A stretch of 64,000 nucleotides of DNA from Athripsodes cinereus (taxonomy: Eukaryota > Arthropoda > Insecta > Trichoptera > Leptoceridae). The stretch spans positions 6,882,001-6,946,000 of the forward strand of contig OX388312.1 of assembly GCA_947579605.1 (NCBI GenBank), in the 5' to 3' direction. This document shows, piece by piece, positions 1 to 12,100 of the stretch. Made by a program: the position numbers and the translations under genes. Within the stretch, counting starts at the first letter, position 1; every line of letters starts with the position of its first letter. A model generated the notes under the pieces. That model was not told the DNA's origin. It did no database searches and was given only the letters and a program-made list of their open reading frames with translations.

Positions 1-140
1 TTGATCCACGCGATCAAGCCACGTGGTTCTCGCCCGCGTTTCTTCACACCCTTTCTTTCAGATAAGTATATCCTCTTTGTCACTCTTACCTCGTTCATTC
101 GTTCAACATGCCCAAACCACCGTAGTTTATTCACGCGCAT
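1..140 (-). mobile_element. LINE reverse transcriptase C-terminal fragment ('WFGHVERM' family)
   Basis: Read on the minus strand, this GC-richer stretch gives VNKLRWFGHVERMNE, then a K/R-rich segment (TKRIYLSERKGVKKRGRE). It matches the open frames at 31160-31510 and 52070-52336 almost residue for residue. That segment is the region after the fingers/palm of a non-LTR retrotransposon polymerase. The fragment is cut by the window edge on its 3' side and stops at about 140, where the inverted repeat begins. It cannot make a functional product. The family is recognised by comparison with the other copies here; its clade is not assigned. Confidence 0.75.
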
Positions 141-157
141 TCTATCATAATAAACTC

Positions 158-352
158 TTCAAAATACCAGCATTGTGCCTGAAATATCTGTGTTCAGAAA
201 CTGTCTAACAATATTACAAGAGTTTATTATGATAGACTCTTGTAATACAAGAGTTTAATATTACAAGACTCTATCATAATAAACTCTTGTAATATTGTTA
301 GACAGTTTCTGAACACAGATACATATTTCAGGCACAATGCTGGTATTTTGAA
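158..352. repeat. Long near-perfect inverted repeat (hairpin)
   Basis: The left arm at 158-246 is the reverse complement of 260-352. The only clear differences are a 4-nt indel and one substitution. The loop is 13 nt (247-259). The motif TCTATCATAATAAACTCTT also appears at 141-159, just outside the left arm, so the palindrome contains shorter internal repeats. No protein is encoded. It could be a foldback or MITE-like insertion, or an inverted local duplication. Confidence 0.9.
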
Positions 353-1499
353 CCCGCGTTTTGAGCCTAATCTTTTGATATTCTGTATATCTGGATAGGT
401 GAATTTTTCCCGACATTAGATTGTTAAGTTTTTGTGTGATCACGACTGATCATATGAAAACTTATGTATAAAGGGGGCTAATAAGGCCACTTTATATGAA
501 TCATATTAGGATCATATTAGGAATTGTAAAACGATTTAACGGAAACATTTCACCAAATATGAATTGTAGATGAATTGCTCAATGTGTTTTAGGCCCCCTG
601 GTTGTATAATGCTGAAAAGTGTGGATGGCAATTCTGCCGCCGCATTGTAAAAATATTAATAATAATTTATCTATATTTATATTTGTTATGTTTTACAAAT
701 TCGTACCGGCCTAAAAAATAAAACGGTAAATTATTATTAGTTTTTATTTACATTATAGTAATTTTACGAAAATTGTGAATTAACTATGTATGCATGTAAA
801 TGATAACTAAATATTATTTTTTAGCGTGCAAAAACATTAAAAAATCATTAATTATTATAAATTATTATTATAAAATGTATTCAGATTACAATGAAGTGAT
901 TTTTTTAACACGTACATCCTCTTTATAAAATCTCCAACATAAATATTTGCTAACAATATTAGTCAATGTTGATATACCTACAATAATATGAATTCACTAA
1001 ATATGTGCGCATGTTCGTGTGTTTATATATCCTCCATGGACGTTATTATCAAATTAGAATGAAAAAAAAAAACATACATGACCCATCTTCGAGACCGTAC
1101 AAAATGTTGGTTAATAAAATTACATTCGTATCTCAATATTACAGTATAGTTGTCTAAACAATTATATGAGGTAGGAATATGTCTTTGTCTGCATTGCGTA
1201 AAAATACCATCATATACACTTTATTGTATACAGTCAATGAAAAAACGAAAAAAACATTCAAGTAATTATTTTAAAAATACAGAATTTAATTTTTCACAGT
1301 TTTATTAGGATAAAAATAGATTAATTGGGTGTCAAATTAACCTAAATATATATTATTCTTTTTTTTTCTTTATTCTTTCTTATCATCCGTAGGCCATTGA
1401 TTTGGCACTTGGAATCGTCAGGAAATTATATAGTTTTTTTTTTACAAATGACAAAATAATCAAACTACAACAATACAATAAACAAATAAATAAAGAAAT
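353..1499. other. AT-rich intergenic sequence, no gene seen
   Basis: No exon-like, RNA-like or repeat-family sequence could be recognised. Homopolymer A/T runs and short AT palindromes are the only structure. Confidence 0.6.
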
Positions 1500-1850
1500 T
1501 TCATTGAATCAAAGTTTTTCGAGTGTAAAAGGCCCAAAATAACTTCTCGTCAGTATATGTAAAAAATAAATTGTAATAATTATAAATAAATAAATTAATT
1601 GAATCAATGCCAATTAGGCTGAACAGTCCCATTTAGCATTTCGTCGATATTGTAAAAAGCTTTTCCAACAAGATACCTTTTCACTTCTCTCTGATATTCT
1701 ATATAACTGAGTGCCTTAACATTACTGGGCAATTTATTATATAAACTTATACCTGAGTTGTGAAATTGGAGCAAGTTGGCATCGGTAGAATACAAACCCG
1801 GAATCACTCGATCGATTGTCAACCCATCAGACTACTGACCATCTCGTTCA
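1500..1850 (-). mobile_element. LINE 3' end with reverse transcriptase C-terminal tail
   Basis: On the minus strand, the frame at 1604-1822 gives a 72-residue peptide with SLYNKLPSNVK followed by a YLVGKAFYNIDEMLN-type ending. This is the characteristic C-terminus of CR1/Jockey-like retrotransposon polyproteins (x-LYNKLP-x-x-x-K, then a short helix and a KAFY motif). It is followed in the element's 3' direction by TTTA-type repeats at about 1575-1600. Only the terminal part of the element is present, as expected for a 5'-truncated insertion. The outer limits are approximate. Confidence 0.65.
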
Positions 1851-2249
1851 ACATTTCTCATGCCATCTATTGTGTTTTTTGTAAATTAAACTGAATTTAT
1901 TTTATATTTCTATTTTCTGAGCGAAATCGGGTTTTAAGCTAGTACCACATTATTTTATTATTGCAGAAATAATTTTAGAGTTGAAATGAACAGTGGCATA
2001 TTAATATTATAACAGTATCGATATCAATACGAAAATAGTTGTTAAAATATTAAAGGTTTAATTTTATTTTAATCCTTCAGATCCGTTCTTGCTTAAATTA
2101 AACAATCAAAATGAACATGGCTATAACTCATATGAAATCATTTATAATGCGATTGTAACTCATGATAAAAAAATATTATTTTAAACGTTGGTAATTTTTT
2201 TGATATTATAATTTTGAAATACTTATTATTTTTGTTGACTAGTAAATAA
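1851..2249. other. AT-rich intergenic sequence, no gene seen
   Basis: Nothing recognisable was found between the LINE tail and the SINE-B copy. Confidence 0.5.
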
Positions 2250-2452
2250 CGTGAAGCTCTCGGCAAAGAACTGATTTCGAGTATCCTGTAAAAGGCAGGT
2301 ATTCGATAAAATATTCAGCGATGAGGCTTTCGACCCATTCTGAATGTCTTAATTTTTTGTTGACAAGGAGAAAACAGCTTACATGTTAATTACATGCAAC
2401 TGATCTGCTGGCTACCCCACTTGTGGGATATGCCATGATGGTATAGTAGTTA
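2250..2452 (+). mobile_element. SINE-B short retroposon copy
   Basis: Shares the family's order of landmarks: GTGAAGC...GGCAAAGAA head, TTTCGAGTATCCTGTAAAAGG core, TCAGCGATGAGG, then a conserved end CTGGCTACCCCACTTGTGGG and a TAGTAG-like tail. It has an internal deletion just after the head. A second, more diverged copy of the 3' end follows directly at 2468-2505. Compare the intact copy at 57566-57823. Confidence 0.8.
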
Positions 2453-2505
2453 TATTAGTAGTTATAGTTCATTGGCTTCCCCGTTCGTCTGATATACCAT
2501 GACAG

Positions 2506-3083
2506 AAAAGATATTGAAAGAACAAGCTTTATCTATTACGAGCAGTTTGCATTTTTCCATTTTTTTACCGATATTTTTATCATAGAACATAGGCATGAAC
2601 TAAAAAAGAAAAGTTAATCAACAAAATAGTTTTCGACAGATCTCTGGACCTTAGCGCAATTGCAAAACTAAAACATGGTAAAGGAGATGTTTTTATTTTT
2701 GACAAGTCATTTTATTAGAAGTATCAACTTGACATATTGTTGAAAATCATATAAATTTTATAACAATTTAACGTGTGTCAATACTCTTGTATGTATAGAT
2801 TTACCAACCTACCGACAAGTATTAACTATAGCAAACAATAATTACATAGTTTCATAGTGGTTTTATAGCCCAACAAGCCATAAAAATTAATATATGTACA
2901 TCTTTACATATTATAGGTTACCTGAATATAAAACTACTTTTTTAATGCAATTCTTCATAAAAAAGATTATTGATATATCAATCAACGTGTAAAACTTTGA
3001 TATATCGACTTAATTTTGTTTGATGCGTGTTGAAACATAAGTTATTTCTTATATTGGTTATAAGATTATTACAAAAGTAAAAC
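2506..3083. other. AT-rich intergenic sequence, no gene seen
   Basis: No coding or repeat-family similarity recognised. Confidence 0.5.
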
Positions 3084-3091
3084 GTATGTAT

Positions 3092-3855
3092 TAGAGATGC
3101 AAGGAATAGAATATTTGACCGAATATTATGCAAGATCATGGTGCCGAACTACCGAATATTTGGCGAATAGTAGGCAAAACAATGGTGAGACCGTGCGGTA
3201 CTTCCGACCGCGCATCTTCGTGTAGGTACATCATAGATATACTAGACTTGCAGCGTTGTAAATTTTTTCGAAATTTTTTTGTTTATTATTTATTTATTTA
3301 TTAAGTATTAAGTACATAATAACAAACAATATAGTCAAATAAGGCATCAATACATTGCCCCATTTATAAGTGTACACATTATAACAATTTGTATTAGGTA
3401 CTTAAGTATATCAAAAACCCATAAGGTTGTCACATTTAAATAAAAAAAGGGGAAAAAAATTGAAAATTGATCAAAACAGGAATTTACATTAAGACAATAA
3501 AAAAAAACATACACGTGTTCCAACAATAATAGTTTTTGCAGCACAGCTTGTCGCTACTTGATTTTAAATATGCTTAATTTTAAAACTGTGTATAAGTGTT
3601 TATTAAATAAATACATTTAATCTAACAATAAATGTATTTAATTTTATTTTATTAGGAATATAAATTAAATTAATTTATGCATCTGCAGCTGACAATGAAA
3701 AAGCAACATTCTACAAGCTATTAGTTCATTCCAGTTTTACATTTTGTCAGAACACCGAATAATAGACTAAATTTTCGGTATTCGGCCAAATAGTAAAAAT
3801 GTTGCCAAATAGACAGAATACCGAATAGTTGCCTATTATTCGTTGCATCTCTATA
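3092..3855. mobile_element. hAT-like non-autonomous DNA transposon
   Basis: The left end reads TAGAGATGCAAGGAATA and the right end is its near reverse complement (TATTCGTTGCATCTCTA). The subterminal regions carry repeated CCGAATA/TATTCGG motifs on both sides. The 8-bp sequence GTATGTAT flanks the element at 3084-3091 and 3856-3863; an 8-bp duplication is what hAT transposases make. No transposase frame is present, so it would depend on an autonomous relative. The interior seems to hold a later insertion at about 3283-3560. Confidence 0.65.
3283..3560 (-). mobile_element. Probable retroelement 3' tail nested in the hAT-like element
   Basis: It begins on the plus strand with TTATTTATTTATTTATTAAG, the reverse complement of the AAAT-type tail that ends several LINE fragments in this window. 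An AT-rich non-coding body follows. It interrupts the CCGAATA-rich ends of the surrounding element. No coding part remains, so the call rests on the tail and position only. Confidence 0.35.
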
Positions 3856-3863
3856 GTATGTAT

Positions 3864-5574
3864 GATGCCAAAGATGATTTCAAAATACAACAAGATTATA
3901 CACAATAGTTTAATATAATGTTCATATTATTAATACAATTTCTCATTATTGATAATGATATGTTCAAATATCATCATTTTAATTAAATCTTTCATATTAT
4001 GCAATTGAAATATTCTACGCAAGACACATGTTACTAACTATCTTGAAGACACACTATCTTGGTGTATTTTATTTACAATTCAGTCAAACATAATACTCAC
4101 CTAAGCAAAACGTTCTTTTTTTTGTCAGTTGAAAATAAGTTATCTTTTTGTTTTTAACAGAAGTGCCAGGAATGATTTGCAGTGTGATCTGGAGTTATTT
4201 GTCAGGTAATTTTTTACTGTATATTGATTACTAGCAATCATATACAATTTTACTTTATATTACAATAAATCAATATTCGATTCGGTGATTATATCGCATT
4301 TTTTTATCCCAAATAACCCAATTTTAAGTGGCTTTCTCAATATATTCATTAAAAAAGTGGAGAGGATTGAGTTAACCAATTAATATGTTGAATTATATAA
4401 TTGGAGCTATTGTGTATTGCAATCTAAAATTATCTTTTATGTAACAACTTATATCTAAGATCTTAAAACACTTAATATTTTTACCATACTTTAAAAAAGA
4501 TATTCAGATTATTTTGTAAATAAATAATGAATAATTTAAAAAAGAATTATCATTGTAAAACTAACCTAATAAAATATGGAGGGATATTTACACTTATACA
4601 AACTCTTTTTGTGTCCGTCCTTAACCCTAATGAGAGAAAAAAGTATGGAGGTTAAATATTAAATCTGCAAAGTTATTTTGCTAATAATAATCTAAGGAAG
4701 TAAGATAGTTTGGCTACCCAATTATTTTTCTATTAATGATACAAATGTATAACATTGTCAATCACGTAATCGTTTGTTTTGAGACAAAATTATCTTTTAA
4801 AAAAAGACATAATTATTTAGATTATTCATGAGGTTTGATGTAGCAAAATTACGACGCATCCGAATGAATGCAAGGTGATGAAATACGTAGAAAGTAATCA
4901 AATGAAGATTGCTTTTTAAATATTTAATATATTTGTCTTTAAATATTTACAGTTTATTTCTTTCTCTCTTCATATAAAATAAAATATAATTCACCAATTT
5001 CTGGTATTCACTTATTACTGACTTTATTTCGACCGAACGATAGGTCAACCTAAATTATCGGCGGCTAGCAACCCATTTATTTGTTAAATATTTTAGTATT
5101 TATTTTATAACTACAGAGTTATATATTTTTTTTTAATATTAATAAAATAAATCAAATAAAATGTACAAGTCAAAATATATTTTAAAAAGGGCTAATTTGA
5201 CACTAATGTATTTAATTTTGCCAAAACGATAAATAAAACTCCAGAGACTTGCTGAAACACAGCAATTAATTATTTTATATGTTATTAATTATACAAAGGA
5301 AAAATTATCTACCTGTTTCTATGTAAAATAAATAATGTAATATGCGATATATAATGAATGAATGCGTCAATTTAAACCAGATCAATAATATATGTATTAT
5401 AATATGTTACAAGACTAGTGTAGTGCCATTATCTGAATCGCCGTGTTCGATATACTATGTAACTTGTATCGGCAATACAACCTTGACCATTACCATATGT
5501 GAGCTGGTTATAGTTTCGCCTCAAAGCAATCGGGTAGAATCGTCAATGAGCCTTTCCGGGTAGGTACATTCGCT
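3864..5574. other. AT-rich 5' flanking sequence, no gene seen
   Basis: No gene recognised. The stretch at about 4216-4243 closely resembles 51179-51206 and may be a small retroelement relic. Confidence 0.5.
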
Positions 5575-5645
5575 ATATTAATAATAATAATAATATTTTA
5601 ATACATACAACATAACCGTCGTAATAATAATAATCATAATAAAAG
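5575..5645. repeat. AAT trinucleotide-rich microsatellite pair
   Basis: Two interrupted runs of AAT units (about 5578-5596 and 5622-5641) are separated by unique sequence. Confidence 0.7.
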
Positions 5646-5668
5646 AAGGCCGTCAAGAACTACCGGCT

Positions 5669-5677
5669 TATATAAAA
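5669..5677 (+). promoter_or_regulatory. Alternative upstream TATA-like box
   Basis: TATATAAAA lies about 520 bases upstream of the ATG, with no TCAGT initiator at the right distance (about 30 bases). The following 300 bases are rich in CAA/ACT triplets, as in untranslated leaders. It is a weaker candidate promoter than the one at 6116. Confidence 0.25.
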
Positions 5678-6115
5678 CAGTGTGTTAATGCCGTAAAAAT
5701 ATTACTTCACCGAATCATCCAGTCCTGTGCAGACAAGACGACTGAAAGATTTTTTTGGATTATCATCAAACATCAATATCAACAACGCTGAATCGATAAT
5801 AATTGGAAATATTAATTCTACTACCACCACCACTCTTCTGAACGCCTGATAACAACAAACAATAAGCCAGCAAGCAGCAGATACGAATACCAACGATTCA
5901 TTATCAACAACAGTTACTACTACTTCAACTACCTCAAGTACTTACTACTAACTTTGAACGGAAGATAATAATAATTCTTCAAATAAACTGACCGCTCATA
6001 CTTTGTTCAGTCAGTATTGTAATAGTGTTGCAAAGTTCAACACTTGGAACGCGTGGTGTACTACATATAATTATACCTATCTAAAAATAAGTATAGTGAA
6101 TAATAAAATAATCAC

Positions 6116-6145
6116 TATATTTTTGAAAAAATCATAGTGTTCAGT
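6116..6145 (+). promoter_or_regulatory. Core promoter: TATA box and TCAGT initiator
   Basis: TATATTTTT starts at 6116. The arthropod initiator TCAGTG starts at 6141, so the A that would be +1 (6143) is 27 bases from the first T of the TATA box. The resulting 5' leader is about 45 nt and ends in ATCAACATGA, a good insect translation-start context. Spacing and motif order match known TATA/Inr promoters of arthropod genes; transcription itself cannot be shown from sequence. Confidence 0.6.
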
Positions 6146-9100
6146 GTATTTTTATTTTGTGGTGAATTATCAAGAAATATTATCAACATGAAATTCGTAA
6201 GTTTATTTTTTATATATTATATTCTTAATGTGTGTTTTTTTATTATTTACGAAACGAACTTGTTTGTCTTTTTTGGTGTAATCAGTGTAATCGGCGTTTT
6301 AATTTAAATCACGAAAAACAATGTTTTGCTGCTGAAAACTTCTGAAAACTGAAATATGTTTCAAAAAGTTTTCAGGAATATGAGTTAGATATTTTAGCTT
6401 CATAATCTCATGCTATTTGTTACAAATTATTTTTTATCGTGTTTGCACAAATTTTAGAGCAGTCTAACTGAATAAAAATACAACTACTAAATGGCTGAAA
6501 AAATACATCGAGTAACTTAATATGATTTCACAGTTGGATTTTAGACAAAATTATTTTCTTTTTTTTTGGATGCATAGGTTTTGCACTATTTCAATAAAAA
6601 TCAATAGCCCGATGATAAACCCTCGGTCTTTCAAACGGAAATTCCGGGATTCGAATGCCACTTCCAATTTGAGTATTATTCCTTTATTTCGTTCTAAAAT
6701 TTAATGTATTAGCGATTCTGGATTCTTGAGGGTGGGTAAATTTATTATGAACTGATAGTACCTACTTTAAATTTTATTTGCAATATTTTAATGTTATTGG
6801 ATATCTTTAAACCAAAAATATTTGTACTTCTTATTTCAAGTCAAATAAAATTAATTTATTATTTGATTAAGAAAAATAAACAGTTCTAAAAGGTGTAATA
6901 ATACATTCAAATTTGTATAACACGAGAAGTTTCGTAGTTATCCATTCTTACGTGCGTTGATTATTGTCCCGTTATGAAATCGAGAGTAAGTTTCGTTTTC
7001 ATTTCAATGAAGACAAGTTACAGTTGTAACTTGTGTATCGCGTTATCTCTCACTGACTATATTTTGGCGTTAATTGTTTTGTAATTAATTTAATTTGCCA
7101 TAAATAAATAAATTAATGATAACCGTGAATTAACATAACTTTTGTGCAGATTAAATAATTAAATATTTGCAAGTAATTTAATAAAAACTTACTCATATTG
7201 CCTTCAAACAACTTTATAATATGAATAATTTATTGCAATCAGATAAACTAATTGTAATTATTATTTTAAATAATAATTAGACGATAATTATTTTATAAAA
7301 GTAAATGTATAATTTCCATAAGTAGGTATACGGTATTCATACCAACCTTGGTGTGGCACATACCTTGGTTGTCGTCAAAAAATCTTAGGCTCGGTTGACA
7401 CCCGTTTTAAAAATATTTATCCTCAAAATCAATGTCTAACGACTTAATCTACTACAAATGGAGTAAACAGTGAATTTAATTCATGTAATATACCTATGTA
7501 AATTTTAATGATTGATATGAAATATTTTATTTTATAATGACAGGGTAAGAATAAATTGACTAGGTGTTGAAAAAAAAGTCAAAGTATTTGCTATATTTTA
7601 TAACACTCAAGATGTTGTTATTGTATTTAAAATAAAATAAATCTTATTTTGTAATATTTTTTAGAAGTGTAAACAAAATGTGTTAATTTATGCAAGTAAA
7701 TCAGAGTAAATTATTGATATTATTTGGGCCAAAGATTATCAATTTTATCATTTGACATAAATTCGAATAACATTGATCATATTATGTATAAATAGCACTA
7801 GTTTGAACAAGAACGCACACTAATGTTATGTAAAATTGCAAAATATGTGAAAAATAACACTTCATTACCGCGAGAAATAGAAATTAACGAAAACGAAATA
7901 TTAAATATTTAGTGTTGCATAGTACGTAACGTAGATTATTTAATGAGATAAGATGAGCGATTTCTATCACCCAATGCTATTTTTTGGCAACACCAACAAA
8001 ACTAAAGAGCCTGACACGTGATTTTGCAAACAAAACATAGAAAACATTTTATTTTTAACAGCATGGCCTTATTTCGTAGGTTAAACTACCTAAATAAATT
8101 TATTCATTCATTTTGTAAAAAAAAAATAATGGAAAGGAATATTTTAGAAATAATTTAATTTTTTTTTATCGGAAGCATTTATTATTTATTTGATATTTTT
8201 TCAGTGATTGTGTTGTTTAAATAGTAAAATTGAACATTTTTATCGATTAAAAAATTGTTTAAAAAATTCTCAGATTCCCAAAATTATTTCACATAAGATA
8301 CCTAAATTGTGTTTTGTAGAAACGAAAATAAGATAAATTGAGAATAATTCATTAGAAACTAAAAATTAAATAGAAAATAATTCATTAAGAGTTTTTTTTT
8401 TTGCAAATTTTCGCAATGTGATTTGAAAGGAAGATAAAAAGTGGTACCTATATTGATCAGGAAAATGTCTTCTTGAGGTGCTAAAGTATGCTTATCTAAA
8501 CGATTTAATTTATGTATAATAATAGACTTCTTTAAATCAATTAACATCGACCAAATACGACGGACAATGCATAAACAAAATGAAATATACATTCAGTAAA
8601 ATCATCATAATTCGATATCTCTCCTTCATCAGCAATCTACATATATAATAAATATATTATGTAGTACTCTCCAATAAATTTCTCTTTCACACGTTTTAAT
8701 TGCCCATACATAATATAATAATGTTTGATCATATAAAGTAATAAGTAATAACATATATTTATGTTCATACGTGAAAATAATATTAATTATTAAAAGTTTA
8801 ATTTAGCTGCCTATTTTTGTTGTATCATATCGTTACACAATTGTAATAATAACTATGAATAGAACATAATTATATGGATTCCATCTATGTAAGTTCAACT
8901 GGTGAATACTTTATATCTGTACCCGAATTACGTACATAATATTATTGAAATAATTTTTTGCTAACTGTTTAATAATTTAATAGATGGTCACATTCACATT
9001 ATAACAACATACAATAATTATTATTGTATTTGTTGACTGCTGCGAGTGGGTACTAAAATATAGGCATATATCTATTAATGTATTAGACGGATTGTAGTAT

Positions 9101-12100
9101 GATATTAAATTATATATATAAATATGTGGAGAGATATCTTTTCATAACATCTCACCAAATTATATATTGTAACTAATTGTCGTTGCCAAATGCGTAAAAT
9201 ATATTAAATATTCGCGAGATCCGTACTAGATGTTGATTAGTTTTTACCCTAAATCGATATATGATTTTGAATAAAAAATTAAATATATTTATTAAAAAAT
9301 TGTAGAAATGCTAGGATGTAATGTAATTAATTAATTCAGTGTTCACGATATACATTTAAATAGTTTTTTTTTTAATATAATATAAATAAGAAAACAAAAT
9401 TTAGAGTAATACATGTACATATATTACTAGTGTAGGTATACCTTATACTAAAATTAGTGATTTATTTTAATTGAATTGATAATATAAACAAAATAATAAC
9501 AATCGACAAATCGTTTAAAAGTAGTATTTCTATTGATGAAGATGTCATTATTTCTCAAAATTACATAAATACAACTCTTAAATTTAGCATTTGATAAATT
9601 AAACGATTAATTTATCAAATCATTAATGCCAATTTTTACAATAAAATTGATATCAAATGATAAGATTACATTATTTAAACAAAGTAAATGTAATTGAATC
9701 GTATTCAACAAACATCGTTAGCGTCTGTCTGGTTAGCGTCTACTTCCAGTTACATAGTACTCGCATAAGTAAAAGTGGTGATAAGTCAATTCTACAGTAT
9801 TGTTTTGTTTCTAATTTCAAATTCACTTATTCTTTTGTTTTCGTTTGTTTGTTGATCTAATTATGTTAATAACAATAAATATGTATTTTGTTTGTGCTCT
9901 CAACAAATTGGGTCGTTCTTCGTGTTTTTGTTACTTCTTATTGTTTATTTCGATTGCGTAAGCTAAATGGTTTACCTATATTCTTTCAACAATACATATA
10001 TGGGTTTGTTACAAGAAAAACGTTTCTATTACGTAAATTTTAAGTAAATTATTGTTTGATATGAAATACTTCCGGTAACACTTAATTTTATTGTAAATTG
10101 ATGAAAAGCTTTTTAATTTATGCCCAATAAAAACTTCTTCTTCTAAGATGTAGATCATCGATCTGTTATTTCGCAAGTTGATGCCTCTTGTGATGCTGAA
10201 GACCAGCTGTCTTTCCATCCTTTTGGTGGTCTTCCTCAGGCCCGTGAACCGACTGGTGTTTCCTTAGCAGCTACATATATGAACGATTCTGTATTCAGCC
10301 ATCCGATCCACATGGTCTCTCCAGAATCGTCTCCTTTTTAAGAACTTATTATTATAATTTTCTTAATTGTTTTTACCAGTAGGTAGATTATCTTTAACCC
10401 CACGATTCATTTTTAAAATAATTTAGTCGGGATGATTAAAATAAAAGCACCTACAATATTGATTCAATTCACGACGGTTGATGATACCTTATAGTATATT
10501 TTATTAATAGTTTAGTATCTTGCAATCAAAATAAAAATTGGTTTTAAAAATTGGTAATAACTGGTTCAAGACTTCTGAACGCGAGACGTTTGTTATATAA
10601 CAATAATGTGTATAAAAATAAACGCATAGGTGCTTATAATGTTTTGATATAATTTCCTTATCGATACATAGTAGTGCTATGTACGTATTTACTTTCATGA
10701 CATTGAGAGGAGCATATAACGTAATCGTACATTTGCTATTAAGTTTACGTGTACTGCAAAGAAAGCAATCGTTTATAATGTACATAATATATCATTAAAT
10801 TTATTTCGAGTAGTAATTAAGTATTTATATCATATTTTATTATTATATTATTATGCTATAAACAATGTCCGATCTTGTAAAGTTATCTCTTAATAATTAT
10901 TTGGTCCAGTATCTATATAATTATTACATCTAATCATACTGTTTTATTCGTCGATGTTCGAAATTAGAAGTGTATAATTTAAATGATATTCCACGTCGAG
11001 ATGTTATCAACATAAATTTTCATATAATAATTATGTTTCGAGTGGTAATGACATATTAATAAAATTGAGATACTACCAAATTAAAATGACCACGTAAATT
11101 TTAAATAAGTTTTACTTGCACAAATAAATTTCTTAGATATTCTGATAAAGTAATATTAGTTAAGTCGAGGTGTATGACTGTTATTTAGTCTCATTTATTT
11201 AATAAAATTAATACTTAGTTGGTATTTTTAAGCTTATGGAAAGAATTGAGATATGTGAATTCGTAGAGAGATTCTAAATTGTAGACATTTTAAAGTATGG
11301 ATTGATGCCTTTTCTCTCTCGTTAAGGATTAAAAATAATTACCAGTTCCTGCAAATATGAATCAACTATAAATTTTATTATAGGTATATTGAAAATATTC
11401 TTACATTACTGATATATTGAGAAATTCATTTTGTGAAAAAATATAACAATCAAAATCAATACTTAAATACATAACTTATTTATTTATTGTAGGTACGTAG
11501 GTATATTTGTAAATTAAACGGCTATTTAAATGTTTGCACATTCACTTGGTTCCCTATTCTGAAACATTTACTCATAACATTGAAGCACTGAGCTTACACA
11601 TACAACGAATCAATGTATTATTCGTTTGGTTAATATATAGGTATATTAATATTATTTCTCAATAACGACAATAAATATATGATCATAAAACTCGTACTTT
11701 GAATTACTGTACATACAATGATAGTAAATAAAACTTGTATTAATTCTATTAGAACGGCACCTGTTACATACCTTACTATTCACTTATTTGTGTATTTTCA
11801 TATTATTGAATTGTGAGAGTGTTGGAAGAAGTAAAGTATTCAATGGATAACGGCATGAGTTTCAATTATTGTAATCGTAAATCATGTCACACGTATTTAA
11901 TTATATATTTATTAATAAATATTCCATATATATTTATTTCCGGTACTTTGTCATGAATTTCGCCATTTAAACATCCACTAAATAAGTCCTAAATTTGTAA
12001 ATGACAGTATTACAGTATTAAGATTGAAGTAGATGAACTAGTAAGCAGGTAAAATGGGCGAAGTAGTTTAATTGTTAGACTGTATTTTTTTTAATACTTT

